Assembly: GCA_964019335.1 (NCBI GenBank)
Contig: OZ025711.1
Coordinates: 62,001 to 126,000 of the forward strand
DNA length: 64,000 nt
Source: Diplonema japonicum
Lineage: Eukaryota > Euglenozoa > Diplonemea > Diplonemida > Diplonemidae
Direction: 5' to 3'
Shown here piece by piece: positions 1-11,022 of this stretch (positions within the stretch are counted from its first letter, which is position 1; the number at the start of each line of letters is the position of its first letter). The notes under the pieces were generated by a model. That model was not told the DNA's origin and made no database searches. It was given only the letters and a program-made list of their open reading frames with translations. The position numbers and the translations under genes were made by a program.

Positions 1-3000
1 TGGTGAACATCACCACGGCACTGCCATAGGTGAACGTGTCTCCATTGAACGTGTGAAGAGGTGTCCTGTCCTGCGGAGACGACAGCTGCAGCCCATCTGT
101 CGACCAGAGCAATGTGTTGCCATCGTACTTCCATGCCAGCTCCGCTCTTGTATTGTCATGCACCGTGAAGTTCCTTGCCACCCCATCAGAAAAGGAGATC
201 GTCAGCTGTACACCATCTGCAAGCATCGACCTCGTCACCCTGAACCTGCCTGGCTCTACCTCTACGGCAGGGTCTATATCTACGGAAATAGTTGTCCTTT
301 CGATGAGATGCAGGGGGATGTTGTCCATAGACAACACTGACACGGTTGCAGTGGTGTTGCACCAACCGAGGCCTTCTCCATAAAAAGCGAATGTGACAGT
401 GTCATTGTGGATAGGTTTGCCAGCTTTGGTGGCTACTAGCTGTATGTTGGACACAGTGCTTTTGCCCTTTGTCACAGGTACCTTGAGCACGGCAAAAACG
501 CTGCTACCAGCCACTCCATACCCGCTGTCCACCAGCTGGGAAAGGTGCAAGTCCACAACGGCATCCTGCCGAACAAGGATTGTCGGGTTAGGGATGGACA
601 CGAGGGTGACAAAGAAGGAAAAGAACAGCGACGTTGTCGAAGTGATTGGAAAGATAGCGACCTCCGGTTGGCAGGAAATGCGAACAGGGTCAGAAGTAAG
701 GTTGAAGGCAAGCTCCCCAGGCCCTGCCCCATTGGTATTAAAAAAATGCGCCACACAACCTGCGCAAGGGCGGTTCGTGCGGAGGGTGAATGTACTGCTG
801 TAGTATCCAGGCACACAGGGGGCGCTTAGGACACATGCGAAGTCTCTAGTGTCGTCTGGCAGAATGTACACATCGTCGCGTTCCAGAGTGCCGTACACCA
901 TGCTGTGGGAGTACTCGTCAACGAACCACTCCCCTTCGATTAGGTCCCCTGCCTCTATGGTTACATCGACTCCTTCGTCGATACGCGCCGTCGTTCCAGT
1001 CGGTGCATACGCTCTGATCTGTGTCCCCTCCACTCTGACGGTTGTCGTGACAGTCAATGCGAGTGAGGTTTTCAGCGGCTTTTCCAAAACCCATGTCAGC
1101 AAGCACCCGACGCCCCGAGCGCAACCCCTGTTGTTAAGCATCCTGAACTCCACGTAATAACACCCAGATGCGGGATCGCTGCTGAACGGCGACGAGGCCA
1201 GCACGCCACCGGTGGCGTTCAGTATCGCATTTTGCAAAGGCGCAACACCACGCACGGTCCACTGGCTTAAAATGTCTGGCGGGAAGATGCGGTCACCTGT
1301 GCTCGTGTAGGCTTTGATAACAAAACGGTACATTTTACCCGCTTTAAGATAACTCACATCAAGTGCAGGAGTCCATGTGGTGGAGCCGCCTCCATCAGGG
1401 ACGGGGACATAACTGTCGAAGACAGCATGGGATAAGTCTCTGCGGGCAACAGCTATGCTGAAGTTCATCGTCAGACCACTGAAAGCAACGCTGAGGGAAA
1501 CACGCGACTCGTCATAACCTACATTCAACCGGGGAACTAGGATGTACACCACACGCCCACCGACCTCATACGAAGCCTGCAGGAAGGGGAGCACTGTGTT
1601 GCTTGCAATGCCCATAGATCGTGAAGGCGTGACGATAAGCTCCCCAAGGGGGGCGTACTCCCTCACACCATTCACATATGTCTCTATCAGCACTCTGCAT
1701 TCTGTGTTGTGCACGCACTGCGTTGTTGTCAGCCTCACTTCATTGGGCGGCCTTGTGTCGATGCCCAACCATTGCGGCTTGCTTGAAATCACGGTACCGC
1801 TCGCCAGCACCGTGCGAAAGAGAAACCCACATCCGCCAGATGGGCATCTTGACGTGTACTTGATGTGGTACCGCACGCTGCCGTCTCGTAGGAACTGAGA
1901 GAGCCCTGATGGGTCCCAAGCAAAGTCAGATGAATTGTCGGCATGGCATCCTGTACTTTCTGCTATGTTGCTGATGTCGAAGCTTGTGTCACTTGAAGGC
2001 GCTGTAGTGATGCAGAGACTATCCAGACACTTTTCAACGGTAACAGGGTTCCTTTGCTCCCCTGTCACTCTGACCCCGTTCCTTCCCAGCATGACATCAT
2101 AGATCACCACAGTACCTGAGGCGACCGTCCCTTGGGTGTTGCGGGTCACTAGAAGCTGCGTGCCAAGGGAGACCGATGAGTCGCGCCAGTAGGACGTCCC
2201 GCCGCCACTCCGCACATCAATATCCCTGTTGAACAGCTGATAGGTTAGTCCCCTTCGGAGGAGGTGACCTTGAGTGAAGCCTAAAGCATCACCTGCCTTG
2301 TACACACAAATCTTAAAGTCGTCGCCCCCGTCCACGCCTGCAGGGGGCAGTGCCAGAGCAGGTTCGGTTTTGATCACCGCAATTGTTTCATTTCCCAGGC
2401 TTGTCGTTCTGTACCAGTCAGGTGGTCCTCGGGCTGTACCCAGTGGCCCGCTGGAAGGTACTTTACACACTTCATTACTTCTGACCACTGACACCAAGTC
2501 CGATGCATAACCTGTGTCCCCTGCTTTGTTCATCTCAGCACAGTCCAGCCCTGCAACACCGCCCACACCTTTGCACCATGTCGACATAGGCACGCCTGCA
2601 CCGTCCCGGCCCTCCATCGAGTAGAGGTCGTAGACAGTGATGTTTGTCTTACCAGAGACAACCATCTCCAAACGAGAGGGCTGGGTTACGATTGCTTCAT
2701 CTCCCTCGTCTGCTTGCAGCCATAGCCACGCACTTGTTGCCGTCTTATAGCATAAGATATAGGCCCCTGTGTCCATCGGGGTTTGGAACAAGATGCTGAC
2801 GTCACCCGCACCAGAGATGTTACTAACAGACGGGCAGAGACCCAAGGCAGGACTGCAGGACTGCTCGTTTCCAGCAGAGATGACACCTGGGTTATGACAG
2901 CTACGAGGGTGGACAGACCAGGTAGAGGTGTCCTGCCATGTGAGGGCGGTGGCTTCAGACACACGAACCAGTTTAAAAGTATTGTGCGAACCGATCACAG

Positions 3001-5253
3001 AGGTGAGGGAAGCTGTGGTGGGGTATAACCTAACAAGGAAGCCGTAGCTGGGGATTGATGAGGGGTGGCTCGTGTCTGGGGCGGAGACGAACTGGGTTGT
3101 GCCACCGGAAGAGAGCACGACATGGCTGGGCGACGTCACCAATACTGTCAAGGGACGCAGTTCAGTGCGGATCCTCCATCCTGAGAGGAGAGCAGGCCTC
3201 GTGATGAATTTGCTCTTTCCTTCAGCGTCGGTGATTTGCGTCCCTAGCGCAGGGTGTTGATTGGCTTCCACCCAAACTCTGCCTTTGTTGGGGAAGACAG
3301 TTTTCACGCATATCTTGTACACAGCAACTAGATCGTCGGCTGTCCTTGGCAGGGCCACGGTGAACGTTGCCGCTACAGCGGGTCCGTCACTAGGACCCAG
3401 ATCTGTTGTGAAGAGGCGGTGTTCTCTACCAACGTGTTGGGCCTCAACATCACCACATTGCTGTGTCCAATTGAGGACTTTCACTATGTCAGTGTCAGGG
3501 CTTGTGTCGAAGAGGTTTCCCGAAAGCCTCTCAGTGCAATTCGTGGCCGTTACATCACAGCGCAAGAGCTGCACAGACAGCATGCCTTGATTCACAGGTG
3601 TGTTGTGCTCGTCCACGTACCATCGGACACTGTTGTCCATAACGAGATATGAGTACGGTCGTGTGGGGCTGTGTCTGTACCAAGACATGCTGTCGTCGCC
3701 TTGTCCATTAACACGCACCTGTACACACAGGATGTACTCTCCTTCCACTAGAGGTACTGGTAAATAAAAATTTGCATATTCGTCGGCTTTCCCCCTCCGT
3801 GCATGCGTCGTGTACGCGCCCCACTCAGAAGCCTCTCCGCCGCTAGGAGCCTTCAAACAATTGTCATTATCCCACCCTTCCACCTTTACCAGCTTTGCAT
3901 GGAACTTCCATATCTCGCTATACTTGAAGGAGTGTAGTTTGACTTCGAAGAGCTGCAGCTCACCAGCAAGCAATGGAGTGCTGTACGGGCTCGTGACAGC
4001 GAAAGTAGGCTGTCGCACAGTCAAGGTTGCGTTGAGGGTGATCCAATTCCAGCTTGCGAACTGCTTGTAGCACAGCCTGTAGGAGTTAGAGCTCCCCGCC
4101 GCAGGGTTGTAGTCGGGGAGGTTCAAGACTGCTGCCACCCCGCGCACGCTGAACTGGGTCGAGTCGAAGGGGACGATGTCGTCGTAGAGACGCGGTGCCG
4201 ACGCCGCCACCGCCGACAGCAGCGACTCCGCCCACACCGCCGACAGCCCGTCGGAACACGGCCGCCGCCGCAGCCCGCTCCCACCCTCATCCTCGCAGTA
4301 CAGGGACAGGTGCGTGTCCCCCGTTCGCTCGTTCCAGTTCTGAGGGTTCACATCGCATGTGTGGCGCTTCCGACGTTGCTGTGGGAGGAGGAGGTGGTGG
4401 TGGTCTGTGGTTCCTTCTTCTTCTTTTTCTTCTTCTTCTTCGGGGACGATTCGGAACACGTCAGCAGAGGAGCTGCAACCTCCTTCGCAGAGAGACCGCC
4501 TCCCTACAGACCCAGAGAAGCCCTCGTCCAAGAGGAGGAACAATGCCTCCATCCCACCCCGTTCCTCTTCGAAGGTGACGGAGAGAGACGAAAGGGCGTC
4601 TCCTGTGATTGAGAGGTACACCTCCCCTCCTTCCTGCCGAACTTCGCCACCACTCTCCCACCCGGACCGCTGCAGCGCATTCTCGTTCGCGTTGTCCCCG
4701 CCTCCCTCCAACACGTAGCCGCTGTGCGGGGCCACCTCCGCGGGGCCCACAACCCTCCAGTTCCACCCCCGCGCTCGATGGCACACCCTGTACAGCCCTT
4801 TTGAGGGGAGCTCCAAGTAGTAGGCCACAGAGTTCGTCCCCGGGCTGTCCCTCCCGGACCCAGCACACACAGCCTCGTCTGTTCCCGCCGACGCGCTGTC
4901 GCACTCCACCTCGCCTCCGTTTCGATTCTCCGTCCCGAGACCCCGCCTCAGTCGAGCTGCCCTCCCCTTTGCTGCATCTTCCTCATCCTCTTCCCATGCC
5001 TCCAGGCTCTCTCCAGTCGCCGCCTCGAAGTAGACGGAGTCGCAGGGATGCCCTGCCCTCACAAGCCTCACAGCACTCCCGTTCGTGTTCTCCACCCTGT
5101 CTTGCAAACCGTACGCACGCTGCAGGTTCCACTCCCTCGAGTCCAAGAGACCCCCTTCAGGGGTGCGGTTCCTCGTCTCCACAATGAGGGGACCGTAGGT
5201 GTTCGTCCTCGTGTCGTTCATGTACCACTGCAGGTACCCTGGTGAGTACAACG

Positions 5254-5307
<54 letters not shown>

Positions 5308-7663
5308 GGTGTTGTTGTGCCGCAGAAAGAGAAGAGGACTGGATTGCTTCGGCAAGAAAAGGAAGAGGCCACAAGACCCCGTTCAGCTGGGTAGCTGCCT
5401 GCAGGGAACGGGGGCTTCCTCCCGTCGTGAGGAGGTGGAGCCATTTTGTAGGGACGCCTGCAGTGTGAAGGGATCCCTCCCCGTGCCACAGAAGCACCCG
5501 GAGCCCACTGTTCCGCTCACAAGGCGACGCCACCCACTGACAGCTGCGGTAGTAGCAGACGTGCCACTCTGTGTCCTCCTCAGGGACCCACAGAGGGGAG
5601 AAGCTTGTCGTCACCCTGTCCTGGTCCCCCTCCCTCCTCTCCTCCGCCCCAGCTCTCAACACCAGCGTGGGGTCCCTCCCGAGGTCTGCACTCCCGGAAG
5701 GGTACTCCGCCCCCTCCTCAGCAAAACCGCCGTGTCGACCACTGTGTGCTGTCCCATCCCCGCGACCCGTCCCCTCGTCCAACCCTGTGAACCAGCACCC
5801 GACAGAAGGAAAGGACCCGAGGACTGTCTTCCGGGAGCTCCTGTAGTTCGCAGTCACCTCCTCCGCGTTCTCCCCAAAGTGTCGCCTCGGAACGATGCGG
5901 AAGAAGTCACCACCTTGTTGTTGTTGTTGTTGTTGCTGGTGCTGGGCGGCTGCCACCTCCTCGTCTCCTGCTGAGATCCAGTACGCCTTCGCGGTGACGT
6001 TCCCCTTCAGAGGCCGCCTGGACAGGATCGAGAGGCTGCTCACAGGGCGCCTGCTCAGCGAGCCCCTCCCGCCGTCGTCGAACACCATGGTGCCCCACGT
6101 CCCAGGGGTGAGATCGAACATCGACCACCCCAGTTCCTCCCGCTCCACGCGGAACACCGTCCCCAGAGGATCCTCCGTCTCGCAGTGCCGTGCGTTCCCG
6201 CACCGTGCCAGCTTTCGCCACACGGGTATCGATTCCACAGACTGGTTCATCCCCCGAAGCCCCCTTCTCTCCTCCAGAGAGGAGAAGCACACTTCGTATT
6301 CATCATTCATCATGTTGTTGTTGTCGTTGTTGTTGTTGCTGCTCGGCACAATGGGAAGCCTGACGTAGACAAAGGCCTCCTTCACGGGGGCAGAGTAGGT
6401 CCCAAAGGAAGCAGACGAGGCGAAGGAGGGAACGGGTTCGGGCCTGTAAACCCCTGGCTCCGACCACCTGTCCACCAGCGGATTCGAGAAGCGAGTCCCG
6501 AACAGCCCCACCCCTCCTGCCGTCGCTCCTTCCCGCAGTCCGTCCACAGCCGCCACCCCCCAGCTCCCATCCGCCTCGACGTGTCGGCTGCCGTAGTACG
6601 TGCGCTTGTCCCCCAGCTCCCTCTCCGCGGTGCACCCCTGGCCTTTTCGCACCAGCTTCAAGTTGTCCCCGAACCCACACCACCACAGAGCCTCCCTCCC
6701 GCTCCCCTTCCCGCACCTCAGCGACGCCGCGTACGTGAAGTTCCACCCCTCTGTCCCTAGCAGCTGCACCACTGCGTACTGACCCGATGTGGGTGTTGGG
6801 ATGCGGTACCACGTGTAGCTTGCCTGCGACCTTTGCACGACGGTGCCACCTATTTCGAGAAACTGCCAGTGCTGGAAAGGAGGGTTCGCAATGCCAAGCC
6901 CCTCGTCGATGGTGTGCTTGTAGCACACGGCGTAGTCGAGCGTGTGGTGCGGCGCAGCCACGGTGAAGTGCACCGTGGAGAGGTAGGCAGGGTCTTCGAT
7001 GTGGTCGTCATGCCCCACACCTGAGGTGCCCTGCGCATAGGAGGCAAGGTCGCAGGTGAAGACAGCACCGGGTGGTGCCACCACGACCTTGAAGCGTGCG
7101 GTGGCATTCAGGAAGCGGACGGGGGCGGCACCGAAGAGAAGGGACACCGTGAAGCGCACCTCCTGCCCGGCGACGTAGCTGGAGGGCGACACGGAGGCCG
7201 TGACGTTGCTGAAGAAATTGTGGGTAGCACTCAAGGTCGAGGATGAGGTCGACGACTTGCTATAAGACAACGTCGCAGAAGCAGAGAACGAAAGCGTGTC
7301 AGAAAAGGTCCCTGTGGGCACAGAAAGGGTAACACTCTCTGTTAGGGAGAAGGTGCTAGTCCAAGAAGTGGTTGGAAGGGTAACGGTGGTAGTATCGGAC
7401 ACAGTAGGTAAGGTTACTGTTACACTGCTCGTCGGCAGTGACAGGCTGGAGGATGCTGTCACAGTGCCTAGTGACACCGATTCAGATACAGTAGGCAGGC
7501 TTAATGAATAGCTCCCTGTACTGGTAGGCACTGTGATAGATGTTGTCAAGGTCCCCACAGTCACGCTCAGGGAGTCGCTTAAAGTATCCGTTGTTGTCGC
7601 CGTCCCCCCCTCTACCCCTGCAGCCTGTGTTGCTACCAGAGAGATAAGGGCTGTCTTCCACAT
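1..7663 (-). CDS. Giant secreted/surface repeat protein, 5' part (C-terminus outside window)
   Basis: An uninterrupted frame runs from an ATG at 7663 to the left window edge, 2,554 codons without stop or intron, so the C-terminus is missing. Residues 1-18 (MWKTALISLVATQAAG) look like a short signal peptide. Residues about 20-145 are Ser/Thr-rich and mucin-like. After that come repeated Cys-containing units recognised by a recurring core of aromatic-x-hydrophobic-Cys-Tyr/Val followed by W-rich strands (LCYKQFASWNW, ILCYKTATSAWLWL, KICVKTVF), with many N-glycosylation sequons. Low-complexity inserts sit inside: an Asn run near residue 445, a Gln run near 785-803 (5254-5308) and a Glu run near 1075-1085. 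I recognise no named family. The inference is a very large extracellular or cell-surface adhesin-like protein. Base composition is GC-rich relative to the flanking spacer. Frame certainty is high; function is not established. Confidence 0.85.
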
Positions 7664-8927
7664 TTTTCCATTTTTTGTAGGGGGGGGCCTGATTGAAAGG
7701 TTGAGTAGAAAAAGAAATAAGAAGGAAAAAAAAAATAAGGAAGAATAAAATAAAATATGGAAAAAAAAGAGAAAAAAAAAAGGGCTGGTGTGTGATGCAT
7801 GAAGTGAAATATAAGGGATAATAATAATAGGAAGAAGAAAAAAAAAAAACAATAATATATATATATATTTTTTTTTTCTCCTTGCTTTTTTTTTTTCTCT
7901 TCTCATTCTCTCTTGCGTGTAAATTTAAAGGAAATCATTGAAGGGAGCCTGCAGATATCTCATCTAAAAAAAGAATTTGGGGAGGGAAGGGAGTAAGTTT
8001 CGCCCTTTTGTTATTTTGAGTCACCCCCCCTGCTGTAGTCCTTAAAGGGGAAGTAATGCACTTCCGGATACTTGAGGTCTCTGGTGAAGGAGGAGAAAAA
8101 AAAAAAAAACTGAGAGAAGAAAAAAAAGTGTCTTTGAAGGGAACCTGCAGTATGTGACAGAAAAAAAAGGAGGGTTTTTTTCTTTTTTTGTTTCCCCCCT
8201 TCTTCCCCCTTTGTATCAATTAGAGCCTCTCCAAAGGCTTGCTCCCGCTCCCTAAGTGCTCGACAAAAAATTGCTGCAAAAAAAGTATTTTTTTTTTTCT
8301 AAAGAAAAACTTTGCTTACTTATAAAATACGGTAAAAAAAAAATAGAGAGGGAGTGAGAGAGGCAATGCAGATTGTATGAAAAATAAAATGAAAAGCCAC
8401 CTTTGGGGGGGGGGGGGGGGGTTTGTTCTTTTAACCTTTACCCCACCCCCAACCTTTAATTTTTCGGTCCTACGCCCTAATCTTAGAAAAGATTAAGTAG
8501 GAATGTTAAAGATAGTTGGGGAAAGAAAAAAAAGGAGGTAAGGAGAGGGGGGGAAAGAATGCCTACACGGGATTAAGAACAGCCCGAAATAGGGAAGTAC
8601 ATTTTAGAGTGGAAAAAATAAAACCACTTTTTTTTTCTCCTTCTTGTCGAAAGCGAAAATCTTCACCCCGAAGTTTGGTGACTTTTGGTCATTTACTTTC
8701 TTTTTTTTTTTTTAGACCTGTCTTTCAAATGCTTTCCCTGTCTCAAGGGTGGTTTTTTTTTTCGCTCATCTTTTTTTGTCCTTGTTCTTTAATAACTCGC
8801 TTAAAAAAAAAAAAAAAAAATGTATAACACAAATCTCAGCCTTTTCTTTTTTAAGACCTTCCGGCCCCCTGTTTTGGTTTCCTTCTTTTTTTCTTTGAAA
8901 AAAATTGTCAAAAAAAGGGGGGGGGGG
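7664..8927. other. Low-complexity intergenic spacer upstream of the giant gene
   Basis: No convincing coding region. The stretch consists of A and T runs, a run of about 18 G near 8405-8421 and short unique pieces. It should contain the 5' flank of the giant gene, but I see no recognisable promoter motif. Apparent short frames rich in Phe and Lys come from the homopolymers. Confidence 0.7.
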
Positions 8928-9335
8928 GAACTAAAGCTAAAACTTTTCTCTTTTTTCTCTTTTTTTTACTCACTCTGTTTCTTTACTTTTTTTTTCTGGC
9001 TGTTAAAAAAAAGGGGGGGACAGAAAAAAAAAGCTCTTTTCTTAGCTGCGGTGCACGTTGTTCTCCCTTCTCGTTTCTCTCCTTTTTTTTTCCACTGCTT
9101 CTTGGGCTGGGGGGGGGGGGGGGGGACTAAAGCTAAAACTTTCTTTTTTTTTTACTCACTCTGTTTCTTTACTTTTTTTTTCTCCTAGTTCCCCACCCTA
9201 CGAGTACTTATTGGCTGTTAAAAAAAAAGGAAAAAAAAAAAAAAAAGCTCTTCTTAACCGCAGTGCACGTTGTTCCCCCTTCTCGTGTCTCTTCTCCTTT
9301 CTTTTTCCACTGCTTCTTGGGCTAGGGGGGGGAGA
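8928..9335. repeat. Two-copy tandem repeat, about 200-bp unit
   Basis: Copy 1 (about 8928-9122) and copy 2 (about 9124-9335) share the same order of blocks: AACTAAAGCTAAAACTTT, then ACTCACTCTGTTTCTTTACT, GGCTGTTAAAAAA, a GCAGTGCACGTTGTTC or GCGGTGCACGTTGTTC block, CTTCTCGT, then CCACTGCTTCTTGGGCT followed by a G run. Copies differ mainly in homopolymer length and one extra block in copy 2. Confidence 0.8.
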
Positions 9336-9482
9336 TCAGGCATGTTATTGGGTTGATCTATATTTTTCTCTTCTCCCTCCCTTTCTTGTTGGTATAGGAA
9401 CAGAACCAAAAAAAAAAAAAAAAAAAAAAAAAAAACTATTCTTTTAAGGTATGCGTTTTTGCGCTCACCGGCCGCGCTGTTC

Positions 9483-9825
9483 TTAGTCCCCGTTGTCCCC
9501 GTTCTGGGGGCTCTGGCGGGTTCCTACTGCGGTGGTAAAACTGCGGGGCAGCCTTGTCGGGGTCTGCAACAGGTACGTGTCACGCAAGCCTTCGATGCTG
9601 CTCATGGTTCGCTCCGGGAGTACTGGCCTCCTGTCATACCCGTGTGTGGTCGGTCCTCCTATACAGCGCAGGGAGTTGACGCGATCCACTCGCGCTGCTG
9701 GGAACGCCGTCCTTCTGCCATCAGCGTGGTACAGGTCCTGGACACGTCTCAGCACATACCTCAGCCTCCTTGCCTTGACGCCCAGGTCCTCCACCTTGCC
9801 CACTTCCCCGCCGTCGTCTAGCGGC
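9483..9825 (-). pseudogene. GC-rich exon-like island, possible gene remnant
   Basis: A GC-rich block stands out from the AT-rich surroundings. On the minus strand it reads about 110 codons without stop after a plausible acceptor (GCCGCTAG at about 9823), with an Arg-rich helical start (VKARRLRYVLRRVQDLYHAD) and a stop at 9483. The plus strand is also open for about 120 codons, so strand is uncertain. No upstream exon or start codon was found and no family is recognised. It may be a decayed exon, an orphan gene or a retroelement fragment. Confidence 0.3.
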
Positions 9826-9896
9826 AAAAAAAAAAAAACCCCTTTCAGCAGCAATGAGCAAAACAGAAAAAAAAATCGAGGGGGAAAAGAAAAATC

Positions 9897-9958
9897 TTTA
9901 TGACTATATGTTTTTGTTGTTCGCATGTGCAAAAAAAAGGTTTTTAAAAGACTGCGAA

Positions 9959-9994
<36 letters not shown>

Positions 9995-10045
9995 CGGCAC
10001 AAGTTGGCATATTAAAATCTTTTTTTTTTGAAAGATAAATATTTG
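9897..10045. repeat. Dispersed repeat family R2, copy 1 of 3
   Basis: Shares ordered blocks with 20150-20268 and 24261-24387: TTTATGACTATATG, TTGTTGTTCGCA, an A run, TTTTTAAAAG, CTGCGAAAG, then GCTCGGCACAAGTTG and GAAAGATAAATATTTG. Between the blocks the homopolymer lengths vary; this copy has a run of about 30 T. Confidence 0.75.
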
Positions 10046-10218
10046 TAAGAAAAAAAAAAGAAAAAAAAAAGCACACATAATTACAACAGGGATTTTTTTT
10101 TATCATTCAAAAAAAGGAAAAATTTGAAAAAAAAAAAAAAAGTACCTAACCTTCTCCTGCTTTCCGTCTTCATATCTACACAAACAAACAAAAAAAAAAC
10201 AAAAAAAAAAACCTTCCT

Positions 10219-10991
10219 CTACCAATCTTCATGTTCCTGCCAGAAGTACTTATTTTGCTCAGTGAGTTCTGTGGCGTGCGCCATACTGGGGAGGAATTCC
10301 GCCTGGTTTTTTTTTTTTTTTTTTTTTTTTAAATAAATCACACCATGCATTCGAACAACGGCACAACAATATAATTCATAAAGGCAGTCTGCCCCTTTGA
10401 CATCACTGTTGTGTACCGGTCCATGAAAGGCGACACCGCGAGTCCCATGAGCCGCTCCCTGTCGCCTTGCATCGAAAACTCGTCAGCAAGCTGATGACAC
10501 CAACCATGGTACAGCTTCTGGGGCCTCCCACAGTTTGAAATATCAGCCATCTTAACGGCCATGGTCAGTGCCAGCTTAAGGTCCTCTCCAGATGTCATTT
10601 TTGACGAAACCTCAAGTTTCTTTTTGAAGCGTGTGAGGATCTGAGCGTGGAGGCCCATGTCCGTCCCCAACACAAGGTCCACTATCACTTCACGGAGCTC
10701 TGTTCGCTTTGCGGGTTCGAACACTGATAGAATCTGTTTTTTTTTTTTTTTTTTTTTTTTTTTTTCTTCTTGCATACGTTGAACCTGTCCAGCCTCATCA
10801 GCTCGAAGACGCTACTTGTGTGGATGTTCTCGTTGACACTGCGGTCATTGAACAGGACCGCCAGGTAGTTCTGTGTCTTGACATGGAACGCATTGTTGAT
10901 CCCCGGGTGGTTGTAGTCATGGACACATGCGGCAAACAGCGTGCAGAAGACGTCCTCATCGCTAACTTTACACTAGATAGGGGTTATTAGA

Positions 10992-11022
<31 letters not shown>

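Noticed and set aside
8800-9450. Several Phe/Lys-rich frames of 100-130 codons
   Set aside because: They are created by T, A and G runs and a tandem repeat; no balanced composition or domain.
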